Assembly (NCBI GenBank): GCA_964498525.1
Contig: CAZCGU010000003.1
Coordinates: 1-64,000, forward strand
From: DTU098 sp964498525
Lineage (GTDB): Bacteria; Bacillota; Desulfotomaculia; Desulfotomaculales; Pelotomaculaceae
Direction: 5' to 3'
Length of the DNA stretch: 64,000 nucleotides
The notes under the pieces: model-generated
Told to the model about the DNA's origin: nothing
What the model saw: the letters and a program-made list of their open reading frames with translations, nothing else
Database searches by the model: none
Shown: piece after piece, positions 50,720 through 61,561 of the stretch
Position numbering within the stretch: position 1 is the first letter of the stretch
Layout of the letters: each line of letters opens with the position of its first letter
Translations under genes and position numbers: made by a program

Positions 50720-51751
50720 ATGGTAGTGGTGATGGAGATAAATTCAAACACACAGCAGATCGAAGCAGTCAATTCAAAACTGGCCCAATTAGGTTATAAA
50801 ACCCAGGTCATCCACGGCGTAAAACGTATAGTCATCGGCGCTGTAGGCGATCGCCGCAGTAACGACCTTATGGAGCTGCAGCTGATGCCGGGGGTGGAGA
50901 AGATCGTACCGATCATGAAACCATATAAACTGGTAAGCCGGGAGGCCAAAGAGGACAATACGGTCATAAATGTGGGCAGCGCTACCATCGGCGGAGAGAA
51001 CCTGACCATCATCGCCGGCCCCTGCGCGGTAGAGAACCGTCAGCAGTTCCTCGCCGCGGCTGATCAGGTTAAGCATGCCGGCGGGCAGATTATCAGAGGC
51101 GGCGCTTTCAAACCCCGTACCTCCCCTTACAGTTTCCAGGGGCTTGAACTAGAAGGCCTGGAGATTCTGAGGGAGGCTTCCCAGGCGACCGGGCTGCCTG
51201 TGGTTACCGAAGTCATCGATGAGGTCAGCCTGCAGATGGCTTTGGACTATGTAGACATGGTCCAGGTAGGGGCCCGGAATATGCAGAACTTCCGCTTGCT
51301 TAAAGCAGTGGGCCAGACCGACAAGCCGGTGCTGCTGAAAAGAGGCATGTCAGCCACCATAGAAGAATGGCTAATGGCTGCCGAATATATCATCTCCGAG
51401 GGTAATGGGCGGGTGATCCTGTGCGAGAGAGGAATCCGCACCTTCGAGACCGCCACCCGCAACACCCTGGATCTGAGCGCGGTACCTCTGGTCAAGAGGC
51501 TCAGCCACCTTCCGGTCATTGTCGACCCCAGTCACGGCACCGGAGACCGGGGCCTGGTACGGCCTATGTCTATGGCGGCTGTAGCGGCCGGCGCGGATGG
51601 CCTGATCCTGGAGATGCATCCTGAGCCCGCCAAAGCCCTATCCGATGGGCCTCAGTCCCTTACCCCCGGGGAACTGGAGCAGGTGATGATGCAGCTATCC
51701 ATGCTTATACCGGCCGTGGGCCGGCAGCTGCCTCCAGCCTATGTTTCCTGA
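50720..51751 (+). CDS. aroF: 3-deoxy-7-phosphoheptulonate synthase (DAHP synthase)
   Basis: First enzyme of the shikimate pathway: PEP plus erythrose 4-phosphate to DAHP. A 343-residue type I-beta enzyme: N-terminal ferredoxin-like regulatory domain (about 1-75), then the barrel with IIAGPCAVENRQQF, GGAFKPRTSPYSFQGL, LLKRGMSATIEEW and IVDPSHGTGDR. ATG 50720 follows GGAGG; longer upstream frames belong to the T-box leader. The Phe-type T-box adds control by tRNA-Phe charging. Confidence 0.95.
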   Translation: MVVVMEINSNTQQIEAVNSKLAQLGYKTQVIHGVKRIVIGAVGDRRSNDLMELQLMPGVEKIVPIMKPYKLVSREAKEDNTVINVGSATIGGENLTIIAGPCAVENRQQFLAAADQVKHAGGQIIRGGAFKPRTSPYSFQGLELEGLEILREASQATGLPVVTEVIDEVSLQMALDYVDMVQVGARNMQNFRLLKAVGQTDKPVLLKRGMSATIEEWLMAAEYIISEGNGRVILCERGIRTFETATRNTLDLSAVPLVKRLSHLPVIVDPSHGTGDRGLVRPMSMAAVAAGADGLILEMHPEPAKALSDGPQSLTPGELEQVMMQLSMLIPAVGRQLPPAYVS

Positions 51752-51777
51752 GCAACCCCTTGGAAAGGAGTCCGGAT

Positions 51778-52722
51778 ATGAACAAGAAACTGGCATACCT
51801 GGGACCGGCGGGTACATTTTGCGAGGAGGCGGCCCGGATGATCATTGACGGGGAAAGCGGCTGGGAACTGCTGCCCTGTTCCTCCATTGACGGAGTTTTT
51901 ACCGCGGTAGATTCCGGAACAGCCGCCCGGGGGGTGGCTCCCATAGAAAACTCCTGCGAGGGTTCGGTAAACGTAACTCTGGATCTGCTGGCCTATGAAT
52001 ACAAATTGGAAATCACCGGGGAAATCATCCTGCCGGTAAGGCACAACCTGCTGGCCCGGCCCGGATTAAGACTCGAAGATATCTCCACTGTCCTGTCACA
52101 TGCCCAGGCCCTGGCCCAGTGCCGTAAATACCTGGCCAAATACCTGGGTGGCGCCGGTGTCCTGGACATACCCAGCACCGCTGAAGCAGCTTACCGGGTG
52201 TCGGCGTCGCCAGAGCCGTGGGCAGCCATTGGCACTCAAGCTGCCGCCCGGGCCTATGGATTGGACATATTGGAGCAGGAGATCCAGGACCGCCGCGACA
52301 ATGAAACCCGCTTCGTCAGCCTGGGCCAGGCTGGTCCGGAGGGGGCGCCAGGGGTCGCAGCACGCAACGGCAGCCAATTTTCAGATATCTGCAGCATGGA
52401 GCCGAAGGCCTCCTCAGCGGCCACAGCATCAATAGAGCCTGGTTCTTACAAAACATCGCTGATACTGGCAGTAGACCACCGCACCGGCGCCCTGTTTAAA
52501 GCCCTGGAGCAATTCTACCTCCATAATGTCAATTTGAGCAAAATAGAATCCCGCCCGGCCAAAACCAGGCTGGGCAACTATCTTTTCTTCATCGACATCG
52601 AAGGGCACCGGTCGGAACCGCGCATTATCAAGGCCCTCAATGGTTTGCAGGGTTTAGTGCATGACCTGCGCTTACTGGGATCATTTCACGCTGACCCCAA
52701 TCACACTGCTTCACCCAGGTGA
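51778..52722 (+). CDS. pheA: Prephenate dehydratase
   Basis: Converts prephenate to phenylpyruvate, the Phe branch. The 314-residue product starts at ATG 51778 (GGAAAGGAG upstream). Catalytic domain with LGPAGTFCEEAA, APIENSCEGSV and DNETRFVSLG (Thr-Arg-Phe motif, about residue 182). An unusual Ala/Ser-rich linker of about 35 residues (GSQFSDICSMEPKASS region) separates it from the C-terminal ACT domain, which has the ESRP motif for Phe feedback binding. No chorismate mutase domain. Co-transcribed with aroF, 26 bases apart. Confidence 0.95.
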   Translation: MNKKLAYLGPAGTFCEEAARMIIDGESGWELLPCSSIDGVFTAVDSGTAARGVAPIENSCEGSVNVTLDLLAYEYKLEITGEIILPVRHNLLARPGLRLEDISTVLSHAQALAQCRKYLAKYLGGAGVLDIPSTAEAAYRVSASPEPWAAIGTQAAARAYGLDILEQEIQDRRDNETRFVSLGQAGPEGAPGVAARNGSQFSDICSMEPKASSAATASIEPGSYKTSLILAVDHRTGALFKALEQFYLHNVNLSKIESRPAKTRLGNYLFFIDIEGHRSEPRIIKALNGLQGLVHDLRLLGSFHADPNHTASPR

Positions 52723-52777
52723 AGCAGTGTATTCTCCTGTGTCAAGTATTGTCATGGATGTTCGTGCGCCACTGACA

Positions 52778-52938
52778 AAGTGACTTTTTTACAATGCGCG
52801 GAACAATGAACGAGGCTTGGGAGAAATGCAGGTGAGGCTTCAGCCTTACAGCTAAAAACAGATTCCACTAAATTACTATCAAATGACAGTATGTTGTCAC
52901 GAACCTGGCTTAATCTTAGAGGTAAGCCAGGTTTTTTC
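52778..52938 (+). repeat. 160-bp repeat with terminator, copy 1
   Basis: Matches 61166-61326 over its whole length with a few small indels: AAGTGACTTTTTTACAATG at the start, GCAGGTGAGGCTTCAGCCTTACA in the middle, and ATGACAGTATGTTGTCACGAACC near the end. It ends with a perfect 11-bp hairpin (52902-52912 with 52923-52933) and TTTTTT, an intrinsic terminator. It may encode a small RNA or be a mobile or recombination sequence. It lies just upstream of hsdM. Confidence 0.85.
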
Positions 52939-53079
52939 TTTCGCAGGAGAAGGTATTAATTGTGCCGCAATGCCGTAACCAGGAAGGACTCCCTTGATTA
53001 GCCATAGAAATATCTTGCAAATGAGTTGATTTTAGATAACTACAGTAACTTATAGAATTTAGTGGAGGATAATTAAACA

Positions 53080-54644
53080 ATGGTTGACAACAAAAAGGAA
53101 CAGGAACGCGCGGAACTGCACCGCGCGATCTGGAATATCGCCAATGACCTGCGGGGCAGTGTGGACGGTTGGGACTTTAAGCAGTATGTCCTCGGGATGC
53201 TGTTTTACCGCTACATATCGGAGAATATCACTACCTATATCAACGCCGGAGAACATGAAGCCGGAGACAGCACATTCGATTACGCCAGGCTATCCGACAT
53301 TGACGCTGAACAAGCCCGCGCGGATTTGGTAAAGACCAAAGGCTTCTTTATCCTGCCCGGCGAGCTTTTTGCCAATGTGAGGAAAAAGGCGCCTGGTGAT
53401 GAAAACCTCAACGAGACACTGGGCAGGGTATTCCGCAACATTGAAAGCTCCGCCCAGGGCTCCGCCAGCGAGGACGATTTCAAGGGTTTATTCGACGACA
53501 TGGATGTCAACAGCAACAAGCTGGGTCCCACGGTGGCCGGGCGCAACGAGAAGCTGGTCAAACTCTTAAACGGCGTGGGCGAGATGAAGCTGGGTAATTA
53601 TCAGGACAATACCATTGACGCTTTCGGTGACGCCTATGAATTTCTCATGGGCATGTACGCCTCCAAAGCAGGCAAAAGCGGCGGCGAATATTACACGCCC
53701 CAGGAAGTGAGCGAGCTTTTAACGCGCCTTACCCTGGTAGGCAAAACGGAAGTCAACAAAGTGTATGACCCTGCCTGCGGCTCCGGTTCCCTGCTATTGA
53801 AGTTCGCCAAAATCCTGGGCAAGGAGAACGTGCGGCAGGGATTCTTCGGGCAGGAAATCAATATCACCACCTACAACCTCTGCCGCATCAATATGTTCCT
53901 GCACGACATAGATTATGACAAGTTCGACATCGGACACGGCGATACGCTGACAGACCCGCTCCACTGGGATGACGAGCCCTTTGAAGCCATTGTTTCCAAT
54001 CCCCCCTACTCGATTAAGTGGGCGGGCAAAGACAACCCGCTGCTGATCAACGACCCGCGTTTTTCCCCCGCCGGGGTGCTGGCGCCGAAGTCCAAAGCCG
54101 ACCTGGCGTTTATTATGCACTCGCTGTCATGGCTGGCCACCAGCGGCGCGGCGGCCATTGTCTGCTTTCCGGGCGTGATGTACCGCGGCGGCGCAGAGCG
54201 GAAAATACGCCAGTACCTGATTGACAATAACTATATCGACTGCGTGATCCAGCTGCCCGACAAACTGTTTTACGGCACCAGCATTGCCACTTGCATCATG
54301 GTCCTAAAAAAGTCCAAAACGGAAAACAGCACTTTGTTCATCGACGCTTCCCGGGAGTGTGTAAAAGTTACCAACAGCAACAAACTGACGCCGGATAACA
54401 TCAATAAAATTGTCGCGGCGTTTACTGCCAGGACGGATCGGGAGTATTTTTCAAAAGTCGTGCCCAATGCTGCTATCGCTGCCCAGGACTACAACATTTC
54501 CGTCAGTACCTATGTAGAGCAGGAAGATACACGGGAGAAAGTGGACATTACTGCCCTCAATAAAGAGATTGAGGAGATCGTGGCCCGGGAACAGGTGTTG
54601 CGGGAGGAAATTGCCAAAATTATCGCGGAGATTGAGGTGGGGGA

Positions 54645-54648
<4 letters not shown>
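53080..54648 (+). CDS. hsdM: Type I restriction-modification methyltransferase subunit
   Basis: A 522-residue N6-adenine methyltransferase. N-terminal helical domain (about 10-160), SAM motif I VYDPACGSGSLLLKF (about 228) and catalytic motif IV SNPPYSI (about 306) are intact. ATG 53080 follows GGAGG. Together with HsdS it methylates host DNA. The sequence style (DLRGSVDGWDFKQYVLGMLFYRYISENI) is that of the EcoR124-like (type IC) group. Overlaps hsdS by 4 bases. Confidence 0.96.
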
Positions 54649-55950
<1,302 letters not shown>

Positions 55951-55954
<4 letters not shown>

Positions 55955-58900
55955 GTACCTATAACATCGTTGCTTCGACCAGCGAAAGCACGGTGGTGGC
56001 GGAATATGTGGCGGAGTATTCCTGCGCGGGCGCCTACCAGCGCGAGGCTGAATTGGAGCTGGAATTTATCCGACTGCTCAAAACCCAGGGGTATGTTTAT
56101 CTGGCGGCGCGCGATGAATCCGCACTGGTGGCCAACTTGCGCCGGCAGTTGGAGTTGCTCAACAGCTACACTTTTTCCGACTCCGAATGGGACAGGTTTT
56201 TTAGCCAGTGCATCGCCAGCAGTAACGAAGGCATTGTAGAAAAGACCCGCAAAATCCAGACCGACCATGTGCAAATTTTACGCTGTGACGATGGTTCCTT
56301 CAAGAATATCTACCTGATCGACAAGAAGAATATCCACAACAACCGCCTGCAGGTGATCAATCAATACGAGGAATCCGGGGGTTCCCGCGACACCCGTTAT
56401 GACGTGACTATCCTGGTCAACGGCCTGCCTCTTGTCCATATTGAACTGAAGCGGCGGGGCGTGGCCATCCGGGAAGCGTTCAATCAAATCAACCGTTACC
56501 AGCGGGACAGCTTTTGGGCGAACAGCGGCCTGTACGAGTATGTACAGGTTTTCGTAATATCCAACGGGACCCATACCAAGTATTACAGCAATACCACCCG
56601 CAGCGCTCATGTCAGGGAGCAAAGCGGCGGCGCGCGCCGTAAAAGCAAGAAAACCAGCAACAGCTTCGAGTTTACCAGCTTTTGGGCGGACGGCAACAAC
56701 AAAGTAATTGCCGACCTGGTGGATTTCGCCAGGACCTTTTTGGCCAGGCACACCATCCTGAATATCCTGACCAGGTATTGCGTATTCACCTCGGAGGATT
56801 TGCTGCTGGTCATGCGCCCGTACCAAATTGCCGCCACGGAGCGCATATTGTCCCGCATTAACATCTCAACTAACTACAAACAAACAGGGACGATAGGCGC
56901 GGGCGGGTACATCTGGCATACCACCGGCAGCGGCAAGACTCTAACCTCTTTTAAAACGGCGCAGCTGGCTACCGCTCTGCCGGGTGTAGATAAGGTGCTG
57001 TTCGTCGTCGACCGCAAAGACCTGGACTATCAGACGATGAAAGAATATGACCGCTTCGAAAAAGGAGCGGCCAACAGCAACACATCAACCAGGATCTTGC
57101 AAAGACAACTGGAAGATGCCGACGCGCGGATCATCATCACCACCATTCAAAAACTGGCGGTTTTTATCCGTAAAAACAGGACTCATCCAATATACAAAAA
57201 GCATGTGGTGATTATCTTTGACGAATGCCACCGCTCCCAGTTCGGCGAGATGCACCTGGCCATTACCAGGTCCTTTAAGAATTATCACCTCTTCGGTTTT
57301 ACCGGCACGCCTATATTCGCCGCCAACGCGGGGGCAAGCGGCAATCCGCTGCTTAAGACAACCGCCCAGGCCTTCGGCGATAAACTGCATACTTACACCA
57401 TTGTGGACGCCATTAACGATGGCAATGTGCTGCCCTTTCGGATTGATTTTATCAATACCATCAAGACGCCTGATCATATCAATGACAAACAGGTATACGG
57501 GATTGACAGCGAAAAAGCCCTGTCGGATCCCAAACGTATCAGCGACATTGTCGCCTATATTCTGGAGCGCTTCGACCAAAAAACAAAACGCAGCAACTTC
57601 TATACAATGACCGCAAAATGGGAAGAGGCAGACCAGGAAAACCCAAAATGTATGATTGAAAAGCGGGAGAAAAGGCGTGTGGCGGGTTTTAACTCCATTC
57701 TTGCCGTAGCTTCGATTCCCCTGGCAATGCAATATTACACGGAGTTCAAGGAACAGCTGGCTGTCACCCGGCGAAAATTAGCCATAGCGACCATTTTCAG
57801 CTTCAGCGCCAATGAGGAAGAAGCGGACGGCGTGTTGCCGGAGGAGGATTTTGAGATAGCGGGTCTGGATAAAAACTCCCGTGATTTTCTTGACGCGGCG
57901 ATTGAAGATTACAATAAGGCGTTTGGTACCAACTACGACACGTCCGCGGACAAATTCCAGAATTACTATAAAGACCTCTCTCTGCGGGTGAAGAACCGCG
58001 AGGTGGACCTGCTGATTGTGGTCAATATGTTCCTGACCGGTTTTGACGCCACCACGCTAAACACCCTTTGGGTAGACAAGAACCTGCGGCAGCACGGACT
58101 GATCCAGGCGTTTTCGCGCACCAACCGCATTTTGAACAGTGTCAAGACATTCGGCAATATCGTCTGCTTCCGTGACTTGAAAGAGGCTACCGACAAGGCC
58201 ATTGCGCTCTTTGGGGACAAAGACGCGGGCGGTATCGTATTGCTGAAAACATTCGACGAATACTACAATGGCTATGATGAACAAGGCGAGCGCAAGCCGG
58301 GTTACATCGAGCTGATTGCGGAACTTACAGCGCAATTCCCGCTTGGGCAGGCTATCACCGGCGAAGAAGCGCAAAAGCGCTTTATCCGGCTGTACGGCGC
58401 GATCTTAAGGTTGCGCAATATCCTTTCCGCCTTCGATGACTTTGCCGGCCAGGAAATTCTAGCGGACAGGGATTTTCAGGACTACCAGAGCGTCTATATC
58501 GACCTGTACCAGGACTTTAAAAAAGGCGCCGAGGGGGACAGGGAGCGCATCAACGACGACATCGAGTTCGAGATTGAGCTGATCCGTCAGATTGAGGTGA
58601 ACATAGACTATATCCTGATGCTGGTGGCAAAATATCATGAATCTAACTGCACGGACAAAAATATCCTGACCACCATTGACAAAGCGATCAATTCCAGCAT
58701 TGAACTGCGCAGCAAAAAAGAGCTTATCGAACGTTTCATTGCCCGGGTGAACACGTCTGCCGGGGTGGATGATGACTGGCGCAAATTTGTCATGGAGCAG
58801 AAAGAAGCTGACTTGTCCGCGATTATCGAGGAGGAAAGGCTTAAGCCTGAGGAAGCGAGAAAACTAATGGACAATTCGTTACATGACGGCACACTGAAAA

Positions 58901-59031
58901 CTACCGGCACTGGTATCGATAAAATCATGCCGCCAGTATCGCGCTTCGGCGGCGACCGGACGGCTAAAAAGCAAGGTATAATAAGTAAGCTGCGCAAATT
59001 CTTCGAGAAGTATTGCGGGCTGGTGCGCTGA
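55951..59031 (+). CDS. hsdR: Type I restriction endonuclease/translocase subunit
   Basis: A 1026-residue protein. PD-(D/E)XK nuclease motif LVHIELKRRG (about residue 165-172) after RYDVTILVNG; motor with Walker A HTTGSGKTLTSFKTA (about 325), motif II IIFDECHRSQFG (about 423), FTGTPIF (about 450) and motif VI-like QAFSRTNRIL (about 728); a helical C-terminal region binds HsdM. It translocates and cuts unmethylated DNA. GTG 55951 overlaps the hsdS stop. All motifs are intact, so restriction depends on the phase state of hsdS. Confidence 0.96.
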
Positions 59032-59035
59032 GGAA

Positions 59036-59134
59036 ATGGGGAGCAATGGCAATAAGTTGTACGGGTCGCTTACAAAGAATCCGCTGAATAAGGCAGGCGA
59101 GCTGTTGACATGGCTGGAAAATAAATCGGAGTAA
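59036..59134 (+). other. Short frame after hsdR, 32 codons
   Basis: ATG 59036, four bases after the hsdR stop with AGGAA upstream, gives MGSNGNKLYGSLTKNPLNKA and a helical end (GELLTWLENKSE). It may be a tiny gene or the tail of a lost one. No family recognised. Confidence 0.25.
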
Positions 59135-59147
59135 GTTAATAGATCAT

Positions 59148-59348
59148 TTGAAACAATTTGCGGATCAGACAAAACAAAGGAACGATAATTTCGATTATGA
59201 AATTGATGTAGTGACAAACAAGAAATCCATAATCAGATATTACATTAATGAAATGGAAAAAGAAGCTGTAAAGATATGGTTAGGCAGTAATCTCTCGAGG
59301 GGTGAACATATTAAGGATTTATTGAAATTTCTTATAAAGAATTATTGA
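59148..59348 (+). CDS. Small hypothetical protein, 66 aa
   Basis: TTG 59148 start with poor ribosome site. The product is charged, with a predicted strand-helix pattern (YEIDVVTNKKSIIRYYINEMEKEAVKIWL, GEHIKDLLKFLIKNY). It follows the R-M operon closely and is AT-rich. It may be a truncated gene. No family recognised. Confidence 0.35.
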   Translation: MKQFADQTKQRNDNFDYEIDVVTNKKSIIRYYINEMEKEAVKIWLGSNLSRGEHIKDLLKFLIKNY

Positions 59349-59423
59349 TTAACAAGGTGTGAAGACGAGTGATAACCAGACTTCGGAAATTCACAGGACG
59401 TTATGTGAAATGGGTGGCTTTAA

Positions 59424-60065
59424 ATGGTTAAGGGCAGCTATCTCAAACTACCTCCCGGCGGACTGGCCGGGCGGGCGCAAAAGGCTGTGGCTATGCTTGA
59501 AGATTGTACTGTCTGCGCCCAGGAGTGCCGGGTCAATCGCCTGAAAGGGGAATTGGGCCAGTGCCGGGGCGGGCGGTTGGCGGCGGTGAGCAGCCACGGG
59601 CCTCATTTCGGTGAAGAGGATGTGCTGGTGGGGACAGGGGGGTCGGGAACGATCTTCTTGACCTTCTGTAATTTGAGCTGTGAGTTCTGCCAGAACTGCG
59701 AAATCAGCCAGCATGGCGCCGGAGTCGAGGTGTCCGCCGCGGCCGGGTACTTCAGTGTGGCAAAAAAGGCGGTGAAGAAAATGCACGGGCAGGTGGGCGA
59801 CCTGATCCTGGACGGGCGGGGACTTGCCTGCCGCGGCCTGTTGGTCCGGCACCTGGTCCTGCCGGGCAACCTGGCCCGTTCAGAAAAAGTCTTTGAGTTT
59901 CTGGCCGATGAGATTTCCCAAGAAACCTACATAAATATTATGGACCAGTATTACCCCGCCTTTAAGGCTTTTAACTACCCGGAACTGAGCCGGCGGATCA
60001 CCCGCCGGGAATACCGGGAAGCAGTTGCTGCGGCAGTGCGGGCGGGACTGCAAAGAATCGTTTAG
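59424..60065 (+). pseudogene. Radical SAM protein (PflA-like) with internal deletion
   Basis: A 213-codon frame. The N-terminus EDCTVCAQECRVNRLKGELGQC and the cluster motif TFCNLSCEFCQNCEISQ (CxxxCxxC) match PflA-like radical SAM proteins of about 300 residues. The C-terminal GQVGDLILDGRGLACRGLLVRHLVLPGNL and QETYINIMDQYYP also match. The middle of the barrel, about 90-100 residues between EVSAAAGYF and AVKKMHGQVGD, is missing without loss of frame. SAM-binding strands are therefore absent and the product is probably inactive. Confidence 0.75.
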
Positions 60066-60133
60066 GGGGCAACCAATTTTAGAGTTCGGACTGGAGCATG
60101 AGGTTTTTGGTTTATTCGATCCGATTATTTTGT

Positions 60134-60193
60134 TTAAAGCCGCATTAATACGGTCGCCAGCTGCGCCCTGGTCACGCTGCCAGGCGGATTGAA
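60134..60193 (-). pseudogene. SLH-domain tail fragment
   Basis: On the minus strand, FNPPGSVTRAQLATVLMRL ends at TAA 60136-60134. This is the last ~20 residues of an SLH repeat (consensus F.PdgsvTRAqlAavL.R). The rest has been lost upstream, where the hydrolase gene begins on the other strand. Confidence 0.55.
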
Positions 60194-60205
60194 AGGAATG
60201 ATTCT

Positions 60206-61003
60206 ATGCGATTCGCTAATGTCAATGATATTAATTTGCATTATGAAATTCGGGGAACCGGGCCCAGACTATTGTTCATTCATGGCATTGGAGCGGACCT
60301 AAACAATCCAATGGGGATTTTTAATACTCCTGTCCCCAGCCATTTTACCGTTCTTGCTTTCGATCCCCGGGGACTGGGGCAATCTGACAGCCCCAATGAA
60401 CCCTGCACAATAGGAGATATGGCAGATGATGCGGCCGGATTGGCATCAGCTGTTGGCTGGGATAAATATTTTGTATTTGGCGCATCTATGGGCGGGATGG
60501 TGGCCCAGGAGCTAGCACTAAGACATCCTTTGGCAGTAGAAAAGCTGATTTTGGGAGTTACCAACGCCGGCGGAGAAAACCCAGGAAATATGGTAATAGA
60601 TAAACTGGACAAGCTGTCAAGCCTTGAAAAGCTCAAATTATCAGATACCAGACAGGATCAAACCTGGGCCGCCGCCCATCCGGAACTGGTCAGTCAGATG
60701 GAAGAACAAGGCCGAGCAGCTCAAGAAATTATGAAATCCAATCCGGCTCTGATGAGGGGTTACAACCATCAGGTAAATGCAGTATTAAAGCATAACACCT
60801 TTGACCGGTTGAATGAGATAAAAATCCCCACCCTTGTTTTCGGAGGGAGATTTGACGGCAGCAATCCGCCTGATGTCACCAAAGCGTTGGCGGGACTTAT
60901 CCCCGGAGCACGCTATGAGCTGCTGGAGTCGGGGCATGGCGACTGGTATTTTGACTCTCGATCCTGGGAGATGATCATGGATTTTCTTCTCGGCAGAGCA
61001 TAA
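60206..61003 (+). CDS. Alpha/beta-fold hydrolase
   Basis: A 265-residue protein. Oxyanion-hole HGIGA (about 26), nucleophile elbow FGASMGGMVAQ (Ser about 96), acid in FGGRFDGSNPP (about 215) and His in LLESGHGDWYF (about 243) complete the triad. DPRGLGQSD is typical of the broad epoxide hydrolase/esterase group. No signal peptide. ATG 60206 follows GAAAGGAA. The substrate cannot be inferred; it stands alone. Confidence 0.88.
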   Translation: MRFANVNDINLHYEIRGTGPRLLFIHGIGADLNNPMGIFNTPVPSHFTVLAFDPRGLGQSDSPNEPCTIGDMADDAAGLASAVGWDKYFVFGASMGGMVAQELALRHPLAVEKLILGVTNAGGENPGNMVIDKLDKLSSLEKLKLSDTRQDQTWAAAHPELVSQMEEQGRAAQEIMKSNPALMRGYNHQVNAVLKHNTFDRLNEIKIPTLVFGGRFDGSNPPDVTKALAGLIPGARYELLESGHGDWYFDSRSWEMIMDFLLGRA

Positions 61004-61055
61004 AAAATGTGTATATCTGCCCTGTGATAAAGCCCTTGACATGCCTGGCATATGA

Positions 61056-61199
61056 ACAAGGAGCAACTGGAACACTGTGGTCACCGGCGCGGACGTGCCG
61101 GAAAAGGGAATTAAGCGGCAGATTGGGAACAGCTACGACCTGATTAAGCCTGAAAGTGAGGAAACAAGTGACTTTTTTACAATGAACGAGACCTGGTAG
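61056..61199 (+). pseudogene. Unidentified C-terminal fragment running into repeat copy 2
   Basis: After a TGA at 61053-61055 the frame reads TRSNWNTVVTGADVPEKG, IKRQIGNSYDLIKPES and on to a TAG at 61197-61199 inside the repeat. It has protein-like composition but no start codon with a ribosome site. Possibly the end of a gene lost by recombination at the repeat. Confidence 0.3.
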
Positions 61200-61326
61200 A
61201 ATTGCAGGTGAGGCTTCAGCCTTACAACTAAAAACAGATCTCACCACAGTAGGATCAAATGATAGTATCAAATGACAGTATGTTGTCACGAACCTGGCTT
61301 AGTCTTAGAGGTAAGCCAGGTTTTTG
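61166..61326 (+). repeat. 160-bp repeat with terminator, copy 2
   Basis: Second copy of the element at 52778-52938. Relative to copy 1 it lacks a short segment after ACAATG and has an extra stretch before ATCAAATGACAG. The terminal hairpin (61291-61301 with 61312-61322) and T-run are conserved. It lies upstream of the helicase gene at 61562. Confidence 0.85.
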
Positions 61327-61561
61327 TTCATAGAATTAGTAGGGGTAATTTTATTAGAAATATTTGTAGATTTGCAGGAGGATTTGTCATAATTTACAAG
61401 AAGTATAATCTAATTGGTTTGTAAAAAGTTATGTAAGATACATAGAGAAGCAAGGGATCCATTTAACTAGTATATGTAGTTATAGGGTGCTTATTAACAT
61501 ATGATCTGTTGCTCTGTTCTTCTTGATTCTGGTATGCAGCTATTGAAACAGGGGGCTAAAA
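61327..61561. other. Noncoding AT-rich gap before the helicase gene
   Basis: No gene seen. CAGGGGG (61550-61556) serves as ribosome site for the helicase start. No clear promoter pair was identified. Confidence 0.4.
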
